64,000 nt of DNA from JARIHD01 sp963815935 (GCA_963815935.1 CAWFIL010000002.1:62001-126000), one strand, 5' to 3'; numbered from the stretch's first letter, positions 9,318 to 19,477 are shown. Notes: generated by a model from the sequence alone, not told the origin. Program-made: numbers and translations.

Positions 9318-11516
9318 ATGGCCAAGAGAAAACAAACACGCAAGAAAGCTGCACCCGAACCACGAGAGATCTCGCCGTTCTGGCTATTGACCGGGGCAGT
9401 ACTGCTGTTTGTGGTTGCGCTGTTTGTGCTGCTTGGCGGCTTTGGCACGGGTGGCCCATTGCCCAAGGCTCTATTTACCGCCGGCTACGTAACTTTTGGA
9501 TGGGCTGCGTACCTTTTGCCGGTCGTATTCGTATATTGGGGGGCCTACAAGTTTAATGCCGAAAACCACCGGATTACGCTGTCGCGATTGATCGGTATTC
9601 TAAGCGTGGTGCTATTTACGTCCTGTTGGTTATTTACCATGTCGGCAGTTAAGCAGCCCGATGGTAGCCTTGCGCACGGGCATGGTGGTGCGGTTGGGGA
9701 GGCAGTCGGTAGTGTGGCTTTGAGTGCGTTGGATAAGTTTCCAGCATCCATTATGTTTTTGGTTTTTGTAACGCTATCAATTTTCTTTGCCTTCGGTATC
9801 AACCCGATTATTCTCAAGAATCTCGTCAAGCTATTTACTCGCCCTAAATCCGGAGACACTGATCTTGGTGAACTTAAGGCCAAAGCCGAATCCAATGGTT
9901 TTAAGCTCAACGAGGGCGTGCCCGTAGAACACAGTCAACAAATGCGCGATAAGCCTGCTCGTCTCAGCTCGCTCAAAAACAGTGCCGAAAAGATCGCGCC
10001 AGCTGAAACTCATGAGGCGTTGACTATCGCTAGTGACCCAAATTGGCAGTTCCCAGATGTCAGCTTGCTCGATCAAAAGCAAGACAAGGCTGATGCTGGT
10101 GATGTTAATGGTAACGCCCAGACAATTCGTGACACCTTCTCGAACTTTAACATTAACGTCGAGATGGAAGGTGCCAACGTTGGCCCTCGTGTCACGCAGT
10201 ACACTATGAAGCCACCTACGGGTGTCAAGCTGACCAAGATCACCGCTCTCGAGAATAACCTAGCACTCGACTTAGCGGCTCATGCTATTCGCATCGAAGC
10301 ACCAATCCCAGGTAAGCGTGCGGTGGGTATTGAAGTGCCAAACGTTAAGGCGGCCATTGTGCGCCTGAGCTCAATTGTCCAATCTCGTGAATGGAACGAC
10401 CTCAAAGGCCCATTGGGCTTTGCTATTGGTAAAGATATTGCCGGTACGCCAGTGGTGGCCGACCTAGCAAAAATGCCGCACTTGCTGGTGGCTGGCCAGA
10501 CCGGTTCTGGTAAGTCGGTTATGATTAATGACATCCTGACCAGCTTGCTGTACCGTAATAGCCCGAGTGACCTAAAGCTAATTTTGGTCGACCCAAAGCA
10601 GGTTGAGCTAACACCCTACAATGACATCCCACACCTACTGACGCCGGTTATTAACGAGCCAGAGAAGTGTATCAGCGCGCTTAAGTGGGCGGTAGCCGAA
10701 ATGGAGCGCCGTTTACGTACCATGGCCGAGGTTGGCAAGCGTAATATTGCCGAGTACAACAACCTCAAAAAAGAAGAGGGCATGCCGTACATCGTGATCG
10801 TAATCGACGAGTTGGCCGACCTGATGATGATGGCCGCCCGCGACGTTGAAGCTCTGATTGTTCGTTTGGCGCAAAAGGCCCGTGCCGCTGGCATCCACCT
10901 GGTGCTTGCTACCCAGCGCCCGTCGGTAGACGTTATCACCGGCTTGATCAAAGCCAACGTGCCGGCCCGCATTGCCTTTACGGTAGCCAGCCAGGTTGAC
11001 TCCCGTACTATTATTGACCAGATCGGTGCCGAGAAGCTGCTGGGCATGGGTGACATGCTGCTGCTAACTAGCTGACATGCCAAAGCCTAAGCGCGTGCAG
11101 GGTGCCTTTATTAGCGACGACGAAACCACCAAGTTACCGACTTTATCCGCATGCAGCGTCCGCCGCAGTACGATGACGAGATCATTAGTCAGCCAGTACA
11201 GCTGAATGGCAAGGGTGGTGTAGTGGCCGAAATGGGTGGTGCTGATGGTGATGACGACATGTGGCAGGACGCAGTTCGTGTGGTTATTGAGGGCCGTAAG
11301 GCCAGCACTAGCTTACTGCAGCGTCGCTTGCGCATTGGCTATGGTCGTGCCGCTCGTTTAATTGAGGAGATGGAAGAGCAGGGCATAGTGGGCCCTGCTG
11401 ATGGTGCTCGTCCTCGTGAAGTGCTGGTGAGCTCGTTAGAAGAAGTTTTCGGTGGCAACAGCGACGGTGGTGATGAGCCTAGTGCTCCACCAGCTCCTGA
11501 GCGCGTTCAGCTTTAG
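9318..11516 (+). CDS. ftsK: DNA translocase FtsK/SpoIIIE (two compensating indels)
   Basis: A septum-located ATP-driven DNA pump for chromosome segregation. It has four N-terminal membrane helices (about residues 20-160), a short linker, the motor with Walker A (AGQTGSGKS) and Walker B (IVIVIDELADLMM), and a C-terminal winged-helix gamma domain (about residues 650-710). The frame breaks with an extra base at about 11072-11073 and returns with a missing base at about 11135. The protein read through both indels is continuous and conserved (DMPKPKRVQGAFISDDE). At about 730 residues it is a short FtsK. Confidence 0.9.
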
Positions 11517-11529
11517 GCCCGGTTGATAT

Positions 11530-12225
11530 ATGGAAACGCTATCTCCACGAAGCTTATTACTAGACGTGCCGTTCTATCCAAACATCGGTCGGAGCACATA
11601 TGCTCCATATGGAGCATATTGCCAGCAAGTGTGTTTCAAGATGATTTTAGGGGCTATGCTGCCCGGCGTGGAACGTAACTTGACCCTCCCTGATCTAGAG
11701 GCGATAACTGGTAAGTCTGAGGGCGGCACCTTTCCAACCCACTACCTTATGTGGTTTGCCGACAGTGGCTTTGAAGTCAAACAGCGAGCAAGTTTTGATT
11801 GGCTGGCGTTTCGAGACAAGGGGATTAATTATTATCGTGAACTGTTCGGAGAGCAGCACGCGGCGTTTAATGCCCGGTCTGATTTGGCCCATGAGCAACG
11901 GGTTGTTGATGATTTTTTGTCGGTGGTGCCTGTAGTAGCCGAGCGGCCCACAGTAGCGGACATTAGACAATTATTAAGGGAGGGGTGGTATCTGCGTGCA
12001 GGGGTAGATGCTGGTATTCTTGATGCGCAGAAGGATGGGTACTTCGGGCATTCAGTGGTGCCGATAGGTTACGATGGTGATGACATCATCTTTCACGATC
12101 CTGGCTTTCCTCCTCAAGAGGCGCGACATGAGAATGCGGAGTTGTTCCAGGCTGCCATGGACTCGTTCGGGGGTATTCTGGACCAGGTAAGATTGAACGA
12201 TGATCGGATTCGCTTTTTCGATTAA
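11530..12225 (+). CDS. C39-like papain-fold peptidase family protein
   Basis: A 231-residue soluble protein. It has a candidate nucleophile Cys in YCQQVCFKMIL (about residues 30-40) preceded by Gln, and a downstream GHSVVPIGYDGDDIIFHDPG segment with the catalytic His and Asp, as in the C39-like family. No signal peptide, membrane helix or ABC transporter partner is present, so a bacteriocin-processing role is not supported. It follows ftsK closely and may share its transcript. The substrate is unknown. Confidence 0.6.
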   Translation: METLSPRSLLLDVPFYPNIGRSTYAPYGAYCQQVCFKMILGAMLPGVERNLTLPDLEAITGKSEGGTFPTHYLMWFADSGFEVKQRASFDWLAFRDKGINYYRELFGEQHAAFNARSDLAHEQRVVDDFLSVVPVVAERPTVADIRQLLREGWYLRAGVDAGILDAQKDGYFGHSVVPIGYDGDDIIFHDPGFPPQEARHENAELFQAAMDSFGGILDQVRLNDDRIRFFD

Positions 12226-12309
12226 GGTGCCCGTTCTTGTGATTTTTCTCATATTGTTCGACTGCCTAACATTGTTACCATAAGCATAAGTAGGTTGCAG
12301 CCAACTAAG

Positions 12310-13142
12310 ATGACGACATATGAATACACTCCAGCAGACCCAATAAGCGGTCTGCCGTTGTTGATTGCGCCCGATGTGACCGGGCGCTTTCTTTATTACG
12401 AGACGGCGGGCCCTGTGTAGAGGCGGAAACAGGGCATATCGTAGCTGATTGGAATCACGCCTTTCACCCTGCGCGTGAGGTAGTAAACGACGGATTCGGC
12501 GGGGACGCGGTGCGTAACTCACGCGTCCAATTCGTTATGCGAGACACGCACAATGCCTACCATGCCGCCTACTACGGTCCTAGGTTACCCCAGAACCCGT
12601 CTGAGCGCTTCAAGACCTCGGTACTTTGCGCGGCAGGCTACATACCACTTCAGGCTATTACATTTGGCAGTAGCAGCCCGGACATCATTGGCTTAACGCT
12701 CCCGCAACGGGAGCGTTTGCGTGTTAGTGGGGAGGTCCGCGTGGCCTCCCTTTCAGTAGTGCAGAAGTTCATGAAGGATTTTGTACTTGCGCAGCCAGTC
12801 GACCACATCCGTCCGGAGGTTATCGATGATTTTCTGGCACTCGATCCTAATGCTAGTGTGTATGATGCCAGACGTCGACGGTACCTGATGCATCTATTGC
12901 TTTCGCTGGTGATCGACAGGGTAGAGGACCCGCTCGAGCGGCCGTACACCTATGCGTACACCTATGAATTATTGAAGCCTGGCCTCCCAAAGAGACCAGG
13001 CGATTTTGTGCATTCCGTTATTGCCCGTAGCGGTACTGCAGCCCGCGGTGTGACTCGCGAGTTACTTCGAAAACTGATAGCCTACCGTGACGGGCCAGAG
13101 GTCGCGGCGCAGCGCTTGGGGCGTCTGGTGCCCGTGTCTTAG
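12310..13142 (+). CDS. Unknown protein of about 277 residues (one frameshift)
   Basis: An ATG at 12310 begins MTTYEYTPADPISGLPLL, and the frame stops at 12418. If one C is missing from the GGGCCC run near 12408-12411, the protein continues without a break (AGPCVEAETGHIVADW) into the long downstream frame that ends at 13142. I therefore treat it as one gene. No domain was recognised. The C-terminal half is helical and rich in Arg. Its stop overlaps the end of convergent ahcY by four bases. Confidence 0.55.
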
Positions 13143-14429
13143 TAGCGGTAGTGTGCTGGCTTGAACGGACCGTCTTGGCTAAGACCGAGATAGCCGGCCT
13201 GGTCTTTGCTAAGCTTGCTCAGCTTGCCGCCGAGAGCCTCAAGGTGCAACAGGGCGACCTTTTCGTCGAGTTCTTTTGGCAGGAAGTGCACGCCAACTTC
13301 GTAGTCTTTGGTCCACAGCTCAATTTGAGCGAGTACTTGGTTGGAGAAGGAGTTACTCATCACGAATGATGGGTGGCCGGTGGCGCAGCCCAGGTTCACC
13401 AAGCGGCCTTCGGCTAGCAAAATGATGCGGTGACCGTCGGGGAAGGTATACAGATCTACCTGTGGCTTGATCTCATCGTGCTGGATGCCAGGCATGTTCT
13501 GCAGTGCAGCAACTTGGATTTCGACGTCGAAGTGACCGATGTTGCAAACGATGGCAGTGTCTTTCATGGCCTTCATGTGGTCCAGTGTAATGATGTCCTT
13601 ACAGCCGGTGGTTGTTACGAAGATGTCGCCCTCTTTGACGGCGTCTTCCATGGTGACGACTTCGTAGCCTTCCATCATTGCTTGCAGGGCACAGATAGGG
13701 TCGATTTCGGTCACTAATACGCGGCAGCCGTAGGTATCGAGCGACTGGGCGCAGCCCTTGCCAACATCGCCGTAGCCAGCAACAACGGCAACTTTACCGG
13801 CCAGCATGACATCGGTGGCGCGCTTAATGCCGTCCACGAGCGACTCGCGGCAGCCATACTTGTTATCAAACTTGCTCTTGGTGACGGAGTCATTAACGTT
13901 AATGGCGGGCAGCTTGAGTTTGCCGGCCTCGAGCATTTGGTAGAGGTGGTGAACGCCTGTAGTGGTTTCTTCCGAAACGCCTTTAATGTCTTTGAGCAGT
14001 TCGGGATGCTTGTCGTGAATCAGGCCGGTCAGGTCGCCACCATCGTCAAGAAGCATGTTGGGGCCTTTGCCATCAGCAAAGGTAAGGGTTTGCTCGGCGC
14101 ACCACCAGTATTCATCTTCGGTTTCGCCTTTCCAGGCAAAAACCGGGATGCCAACAGCAGCTATGGCAGCGGCGGCTTGGTCCTGGGTGCTGAAGATGTT
14201 GCATGATCGCCCAGCGTACTTCGGCGCCCAGGGCTACCAGAGTCTCGATAAGTACTGCCGTCTGAATGGTCATATGCAGTGAGCCGGCAATGCGCGCACC
14301 CTTGAGTGGCTGTTGTCCCTCGTATTCCTCGCGTAGGGACATGAGGCCAGGCATTTCTTTTTCGGCGAGCGTGATTTCCTTGCGACCCCAGTCAGCAAGC
14401 TTGATGTCTTTTACCTTATAATCTGCCAT
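13139..14429 (-). CDS. ahcY: S-adenosylhomocysteine hydrolase (one frameshift)
   Basis: Reversibly splits S-adenosylhomocysteine to homocysteine and adenosine, removing the product that inhibits methyltransferases. The NAD-binding GYGDVGKGCA motif, the WWCAEQT region and the C-terminal KPAHYRY tail are present. One extra base near 14205-14208 breaks the frame; without it the sequence reads WASCNIFSTQDQAAAAI, as expected. Full length is about 429 residues. AAAGGA precedes the ATG at 14429. The neighbouring PfkB kinase, on the same strand and transcribed first, probably removes the adenosine. Confidence 0.9.
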
Positions 14430-14480
14430 TCTAAATAATCCTTTCTAATAAACGTATCTTTCTGGTTTAGGTTAGCGTGC

Positions 14481-15446
14481 CTATATATCTGGCGTGGCCT
14501 CCCCGAATGTATCGCGGTAACGCTGTTTAGCATCATCTAGAGTGAACGTATGTGACTGGGTGCCCATAGCCTCGATGGCATAGGTACCGCAGACGGCGCC
14601 TAGCTGGGCGCAGGCTTTGAGCGGCCACTGGCGGGCATACCCGTAGAGGAATCCGGAACGAAAGGCGTCACCAGCACCAGTAGGGTCGGCAACTTGTTTG
14701 GGTTTGACAATGCCCACATGAATTGCCTCAGGTATATCCTTGCCCTCGATGACTGAGCCATCCTTGCCAAGGGTGGTAATGACAACGGGGACGGTCTTTT
14801 TGATATCCTCGATGCTCATGCTGGTCTTTTCGCTGAGCACGGTCATTTCGTAGTCGTTCAGAATGAGGATATGTGCGGCTTCAACGCCCTCGCGCATTTC
14901 GCCACCGGGCAGGTTACTGACCTGTTGACCGATGTCGTACATCAGGCGCAGGCCAAAGTCTTTGGCCTCTTGTACCTGGCGCCGCATGGCTTTGGGGTCG
15001 TGTGGCGAAACTACTACGATTGGGCTGTCGTTCTGCCAAGTGGTAAAGCTGAGCTTGTCGCTATCAAACATAGCGCCAGGATAGAAGCCGCCGACTTGGT
15101 TTTGGTCACTGTCGGTAATCACATTAAAGGTGGCAGTAGGCAGCGTGCTTTCGTATACATGTGCAATGTTTACGCCGTGGTGGGCGAGCTTCTCCATGTA
15201 TAGCAGACCGTCTGGCCCCACTGAGCCCAGCAGGACGGGCTCGTCGCCCAACAAGGCGAGTGAGTAGGCGATATTAGCGCCCACACCGCCGTGCGTATCC
15301 TGCAGATTGTCTAAAAAGATTGATATTGATAGGCTGTCGAGCTTTTCGGGCTGGATATGATCTTTGTAGTGGCCCGTAAAGTTCATAATGCGGTCGATGG
15401 CTATCGACCCGGATATGATGATTTGAGGAGTTTCTTTCACTTGCAT
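14481..15446 (-). CDS. PfkB-family kinase, probable adenosine kinase
   Basis: A ribokinase-fold sugar/nucleoside kinase of 321 residues. It has the N-terminal GGVGANIAYSLALLG motif and the C-terminal catalytic motif DPTGAGDAFRSGFLYG, with the base Asp. Family membership is clear. The adenosine substrate is inferred from its position 51 bases upstream of ahcY on the same strand, where phosphorylating adenosine would pull the hydrolase forward. Ribokinase or another nucleoside kinase remains possible. Confidence 0.8.
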   Translation of the reverse strand: MQVKETPQIIISGSIAIDRIMNFTGHYKDHIQPEKLDSLSISIFLDNLQDTHGGVGANIAYSLALLGDEPVLLGSVGPDGLLYMEKLAHHGVNIAHVYESTLPTATFNVITDSDQNQVGGFYPGAMFDSDKLSFTTWQNDSPIVVVSPHDPKAMRRQVQEAKDFGLRLMYDIGQQVSNLPGGEMREGVEAAHILILNDYEMTVLSEKTSMSIEDIKKTVPVVITTLGKDGSVIEGKDIPEAIHVGIVKPKQVADPTGAGDAFRSGFLYGYARQWPLKACAQLGAVCGTYAIEAMGTQSHTFTLDDAKQRYRDTFGEATPDI

Positions 15447-15511
15447 ATGGTAACAGGCAGGAGGACTGTGCGCAATCTATCTGTTCTCTTGTCATCGCGA
15501 CGGTTATACGG

Positions 15512-15599
15512 TATAATTACCCCTGTTAATAAGTAACCTGCGTAAGAAGTGAGAAACTTACGCATCCGCGGGGCAACCCGGGATTCCAAAGGAGGAGCG
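15512..15599 (+). promoter_or_regulatory. rpsF promoter and structured leader
   Basis: TATAAT at 15512-15517 starts a leader of about 75 bases. It contains a 7-bp hairpin (GCGTAAG 15540-15546 with CTTACGC 15557-15563), immediately followed by ATCCG and a second small stem (GGG/CCC), then the AAAGGAGG ribosome-binding site. Many bacteria carry an S6:S18-binding motif with an exposed CCG here. This leader could be a variant of it, because the operon encodes both proteins. Confidence 0.5.
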
Positions 15600-15983
15600 A
15601 TGAACCAATACGAAATCGCCGTATTGTATCACCCAGATCTTGAGATCGATCTGGACAAAGCAACCAGCCGTGTCGAGAAAATCTTTACCGACAACGGCGG
15701 TAAGGTCGTAAATACCGATAACTGGGGTAAGCGCAAACTTGCCTACCCAATCAAGAAGAACGAGCACGCTGTGTATGTCTTCTACACCGTAGAGTTCCCA
15801 GCCCAGAGTGTTCGTAAGGTTGAGAGTACGCTCAACATCACCGACGAAGTCATTCGTTTCTTGATTACTCGCCCAGACCTCAAGGCAATCGCCAAGGCCG
15901 AAGCTCTCAAAGAAGAGAAGGCCAAGAAGGCGTCTGAACGCGGCGAAGCAGCCGAAGCGGCGACCGAAAAAACCGAAGAGTAG
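15600..15983 (+). CDS. rpsF: 30S ribosomal protein S6
   Basis: S6 of the small-subunit platform, partner of S18. The sequence runs MNQYEIAVLYHPD with the conserved NWGKRKLAYPIKKNEHAVYV strand and a charged Ala/Glu/Lys tail. The ATG at 15600 follows a near-perfect AAAGGAGG at a suitable distance. An in-frame upstream start at 15549 falls inside the leader hairpin and is rejected. First gene of rpsF-ssb-rpsR. Confidence 0.96.
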   Translation: MNQYEIAVLYHPDLEIDLDKATSRVEKIFTDNGGKVVNTDNWGKRKLAYPIKKNEHAVYVFYTVEFPAQSVRKVESTLNITDEVIRFLITRPDLKAIAKAEALKEEKAKKASERGEAAEAATEKTEE

Positions 15984-16025
15984 TTGAACATTTAGAGGGT
16001 TAAGTTAGAAGAGGGGAGCCAGCAT

Positions 16026-16493
16026 ATGGCACGAAGTGTAAACCAAGTCATCTTATTGGGTAACCTTACCCGGGATCCAGAACTTCGCCAGACACCAAGC
16101 GGTCAGAGCGTGTGTAGCTTTAGCCTAGCGCTAAACCGTTCATACAAAGACCAGGCCGGTGAATGGCAGGAAGCAACCGATTACATCGATGTTGTAGCCT
16201 GGGGCCCACTCGGTGAGCGCGTTTCACAGTACCTCAGCAAGGGGCGCCGTGCACTTGTGCAGGGTCGTCTGCAGAGCCGTAGCTGGGAACAAGATGGCAA
16301 CAAGCGCAGTAAGGTAGAGGTCCTCGCCAACGACGTAACGTTCTTAGACGGACGTGACGGCGGCGGGGAAGGTGGCGATGCCGCCCCAGCACCTCGCGCA
16401 AGTTCGAGCAGCAGCTCATCTAGCAAGAAAAAGGATGAAGTAATTGAGGATATCGGCGACGAGCCAATCAACCTCGACGACATTCCATTTTAA
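16026..16493 (+). CDS. ssb: Single-stranded DNA-binding protein
   Basis: An OB-fold protein that coats single-stranded DNA. The N-terminal fold (MARSVNQVILLGNLTRDPEL) and the KGRRALVQGRLQSRSW strand are canonical. A Ser/Lys-rich flexible linker leads to the acidic tip DEPINLDDIPF, which binds partner repair and replication proteins. Length (155 residues) is typical. It lies between rpsF and rpsR, the classical order. GAGGGGAG precedes the ATG. Confidence 0.97.
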   Translation: MARSVNQVILLGNLTRDPELRQTPSGQSVCSFSLALNRSYKDQAGEWQEATDYIDVVAWGPLGERVSQYLSKGRRALVQGRLQSRSWEQDGNKRSKVEVLANDVTFLDGRDGGGEGGDAAPAPRASSSSSSSSKKKDEVIEDIGDEPINLDDIPF

Positions 16494-16519
16494 TAATTGA
16501 TTCGCAAGGAATATAAACC

Positions 16520-16723
16520 ATGGCTAAGATTTTTAAGCACAAGACAGACGTAGCTTACTTTGACTACAAGGACTTCAAGACCTTGCAGCGCTACGTAAAC
16601 GTATATGGCCAGATCGAAACTCGCAAGAAGACCGGTCTTACCGAAAGCCAGCAGCGCCGTTTGAGTACCGCTATTAAGCGTGCCCGTCACATTGCATTGC
16701 TGCCATTCGTAGCAAACAACTAA
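16520..16723 (+). CDS. rpsR: 30S ribosomal protein S18
   Basis: A 67-residue S18 with the conserved core (YKDFKTLQRYVNVYGQI, RKKTGLTESQQRRLSTAIKRARHIALLPF). It lies 26 bases after ssb, preceded by AAGGA. It partners S6 on the 30S platform. It is slightly short at the N-terminus, which is common in bacteria lacking the zinc-ribbon form. Confidence 0.96.
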   Translation: MAKIFKHKTDVAYFDYKDFKTLQRYVNVYGQIETRKKTGLTESQQRRLSTAIKRARHIALLPFVANN

Positions 16724-16739
16724 TTTAGGTGTATAGAGG

Positions 16740-17072
16740 GTGGCAAGTATCTCGTTATTTGATCAAGCTAAGGAGCTTGAGCGGCAAGTAGGCGGCATTT
16801 TGTCGTCTTACGACGTTAACGACCTCCCGGCACCACAGCGTGAGCTTGTCGCCCAGCTAAAACACCAACTGACAGACGCCAGGCTCGACACTCGCGACTA
16901 CCAGTATGCCGAGACCCGGGCGGAGCAGATAGTGCACGCCAAGGAAGTCAAGCAGCGCCTAGGACAACTGCAAAAGAACATCCTCAAGGCCAGCGAACAT
17001 AATATGTTCGGCGCAGTGGATGTTGCTCAGTTGTCGGCTCGTATCGAACAGTTAATTTCCGGCATGGAATAG
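16740..17072 (+). CDS. Coiled-coil protein of unknown function
   Basis: A 110-residue protein starting at GTG (GAGGGTGGCA), 16 bases after rpsR and 9 bases before efp, so it is part of the same operon. It is almost entirely helical and charged (EYDVN.. then QLKHQLTDARLDTRDY), with probable coiled coils. No membrane segment or recognised domain. The ribosomal-operon position hints at a translation-related role, but nothing in the sequence proves it. Confidence 0.6.
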   Translation: MASISLFDQAKELERQVGGILSSYDVNDLPAPQRELVAQLKHQLTDARLDTRDYQYAETRAEQIVHAKEVKQRLGQLQKNILKASEHNMFGAVDVAQLSARIEQLISGME

Positions 17073-17081
17073 GAGAAATCA

Positions 17082-17648
17082 ATGGCATTAAGTATTACTG
17101 ACCTCAAAAAAGGAACAATTTTCCAGCTTGATGGCGTACCGTACCGTGTTGTTGAGTACTCCCAAAAGGTTATGGGCCGTGGTGGTTCGATCGTAAACGT
17201 ACGTATCAAAAGTTTACTCGATGGCAAAGTCCTGGAGAAAACCTTTAAGGGTAACGAACAAATTGACAGCGCTGACGTCTCCAACCAGAACGTGCAATAC
17301 CTGTACAATGATGGCAACACGTTCTACTTTATGGACGACGAAACCTTTGAGCAGTTTGAGATTTCGGCCGATATTGTTGGCGATGGTGCAGGCTATCTGA
17401 AGGAAGGCGACAAAGTCCAAGTACAGCTGTTCGATGGCCGCGTAATTAGTATAGAACTCGCCAAGAATGTACCGCTTGAGGTTACCTACACAGAAAACGT
17501 TGTCAAGGGCGACACTACCAGCAGCGTGCTCAAGGACGCTACGGTCGAAACCGGCATTACCGTCAAGGTCCCCGCCTTTATTAAGCAGGGTGACATCATT
17601 AAAGTAGACACCCGTACAGGCGAATACCTCGAACGTGCCAAAGACTAA
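17082..17648 (+). CDS. efp: Elongation factor P
   Basis: Relieves ribosome stalling at polyproline. Three beta-barrel domains are present: the N-terminal KOW-like domain (ITDLKKGTIFQLDGVPYRVV), the central OB domain and the C-terminal OB domain ending in VDTRTGEYLERAKD. The loop that enters the peptidyl-transferase centre reads MGRGGS, with Arg where E. coli has the modified Lys34. No EpmA, EpmB or EarP gene is in the window, so the modification state is unknown. GGAG precedes the ATG. Confidence 0.95.
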   Translation: MALSITDLKKGTIFQLDGVPYRVVEYSQKVMGRGGSIVNVRIKSLLDGKVLEKTFKGNEQIDSADVSNQNVQYLYNDGNTFYFMDDETFEQFEISADIVGDGAGYLKEGDKVQVQLFDGRVISIELAKNVPLEVTYTENVVKGDTTSSVLKDATVETGITVKVPAFIKQGDIIKVDTRTGEYLERAKD

Positions 17649-17669
17649 CCATCAGTCACCTACAAAAAG

Positions 17670-17696
17670 ACCGGGTAACAAGTCCCGGTATTTTTG
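17670..17696 (+). terminator. Terminator after efp
   Basis: ACCGGG (17670-17675) pairs with CCCGGT (17684-17689) around an 8-base loop, followed by ATTTTTGT. It closes the rpsF-efp operon. Its T-run abuts the -10 box of the next gene. Confidence 0.85.
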
Positions 17697-17708
17697 TATA
17701 CTAGACGT

Positions 17709-19445
17709 ATGGATCTAAACGGGTGGCGATATAAGCGACGCCGCATACTGCGAAATGCTAAATGGTGGGTACGGGATCACGAGCCGGTCTTGCGCGTCGC
17801 AGCGTACTGCGCGGGGATTGTCGTGGTGCTTATTACGGTTATCCAGGTTGCCTACCCAAGCAGCCGTTTACTGCCGCTGGTACGTGTTGGCGGGGAACGG
17901 GTGGGCAGTAATAGTCGGGAAGTAGTAGGCCGCCAAGTCGACGACCTCTATGCAGGCGCAACGGTTACGGTAAAGACCGCAACCAAGCAGTTTGTACAGC
18001 CTCTACAGAATATCGGGGTTACGGTTGATGCCGGTTCGACTGCTAAACTCGCTGCCAGTTATCCAGTGTGGCAGCGTATTATTCCGTTTTCGTCAGTGTT
18101 AATTGCACTGCACCGTAACACCGCGCCAGTCGTTTTACTCGACGAAAGTAAGCTACACGATTTTGCTAACCAGGTGGCCAAGGACGGGGCAGTGCCAGCC
18201 GTCGACGCCTCAATTGTTGCAAAGAACGGTAAGGCCATATTGGTGCCGGCGCGACCCAGTCAGGACTATCCTGTTAGTCAAACGGTGGCGATACTGCAGA
18301 CTACTCACTACAAACCGCGGACAACCGTTCGGCTAGCTGCCCAGACCAAAGATGCTAACCGCAGTGATGCAGAGGTCAGAGCGCATTTGACCACTGCCCA
18401 GAAGGCTATTGATACGCCGCTGACCCTAAACTTTGCCTCGCAGACAGCTAGGCCGGATAAAAAAACGATCAGTTCCTGGCTGACGTTTAAAGAGGTTGCC
18501 CCAACCTACAATCTCACAATTGAGTTCAAGCAAGACGCGGTCGATACCTACTTGCAGGCTGTTGAGCAACAGATTTATAAAGCGCCAGGTACGACCAAAG
18601 TCCATACCATCGATGATCGCGAAGTTGATAGAACGACGGGCACCGATGGCTATGGCATCATTCTCGATAAGGCCTACGCAGCGATCAGCACGGCGGTTCA
18701 AAAGGGAGACAAGGCGGAGGTAAACCTGGACGTTGGCAAGCTCGACCCGTCGATTGAGTACAATCGCCAATATAGTAACACTGACCAAAAGGTAACTTCA
18801 TTAATACGGTCTGCCGAATCGAGCCATCCAGGGTACGCCATCGCATACATGAAGATTGATGGCGCAAGTGCAAACACAAACGGCAACAAGCAATTCGAGA
18901 CAGCGAGTACGTATAAACTGTTTGTAGCCTACGCGGTGCTTAAGGCAATTGATAGCGGCCGAATGCGTTGGTCGGATGCTATCGTCGGTGGCCGTGATGC
19001 TGAGCAATGCTTCGAGGATATGATAGTAGTCTCCGATAATGATTGTCCTGTGGCTTTTAAGACTAAACTTGGTGGCTGGCAGGCCATTGAAAGCGAGATG
19101 CATAGTTTGGGGCTGTCATCTAAGACTAGCCTGACTGGTCCAACGCTATTGTCGACGGCCAATGACATTTCGTACTTTTTGTATCGCCTGCAAAATGGCA
19201 CGCTACTCAACCCCGCTGATGCCAGCCGCTTGCTAGGACTGATGAAGCGACAGATTTACCGCTCTGGGATACCAGCTGGGACTGGCCTTGTGGTTGCCGA
19301 CAAAGTCGGGTTTGTGGATGATGTTATACATGATGCCGGTATCGTGTACCCTAAGAGCGGCCCATATGTCCTGGTCGTTATGACAAGTAACGGTTCGTGG
19401 GCGGGTATTGCTGACGTTGCCGATCAGATCAACGACGGCCTGTAA
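17709..19445 (+). CDS. Membrane-anchored beta-lactamase-fold cell-wall protein
   Basis: One N-terminal membrane helix (residues about 32-52) follows a basic cytoplasmic tail. Next come repeated VanW/peptidoglycan-binding-4-like domains (about 60-340) and a C-terminal class A beta-lactamase-like domain. The three serine-enzyme motifs are visible: STYK (SxxK), SDND (SDN) and KVG (KTG). It probably acts on peptidoglycan outside the membrane; true beta-lactamase activity is not established. TATACT ends six bases before the ATG at 17709, supporting this start over the upstream ATG at 17694. Confidence 0.75.
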   Translation: MDLNGWRYKRRRILRNAKWWVRDHEPVLRVAAYCAGIVVVLITVIQVAYPSSRLLPLVRVGGERVGSNSREVVGRQVDDLYAGATVTVKTATKQFVQPLQNIGVTVDAGSTAKLAASYPVWQRIIPFSSVLIALHRNTAPVVLLDESKLHDFANQVAKDGAVPAVDASIVAKNGKAILVPARPSQDYPVSQTVAILQTTHYKPRTTVRLAAQTKDANRSDAEVRAHLTTAQKAIDTPLTLNFASQTARPDKKTISSWLTFKEVAPTYNLTIEFKQDAVDTYLQAVEQQIYKAPGTTKVHTIDDREVDRTTGTDGYGIILDKAYAAISTAVQKGDKAEVNLDVGKLDPSIEYNRQYSNTDQKVTSLIRSAESSHPGYAIAYMKIDGASANTNGNKQFETASTYKLFVAYAVLKAIDSGRMRWSDAIVGGRDAEQCFEDMIVVSDNDCPVAFKTKLGGWQAIESEMHSLGLSSKTSLTGPTLLSTANDISYFLYRLQNGTLLNPADASRLLGLMKRQIYRSGIPAGTGLVVADKVGFVDDVIHDAGIVYPKSGPYVLVVMTSNGSWAGIADVADQINDGL

Positions 19446-19477
19446 TTACCTCTGTTATTACTGTATAATGCAAGGCG

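Noticed and set aside
11530..12225. A bacteriocin-exporting peptidase
   Set aside because: The C39-like protein is soluble and lacks the ABC transporter and any leader-peptide gene.
12367..12393. GCGCCC/GGGCGC hairpin with TTTCTTT, looking like a terminator
   Set aside because: It lies inside the coding sequence once the single-base frameshift at about 12410 is allowed for; the protein reads through it.
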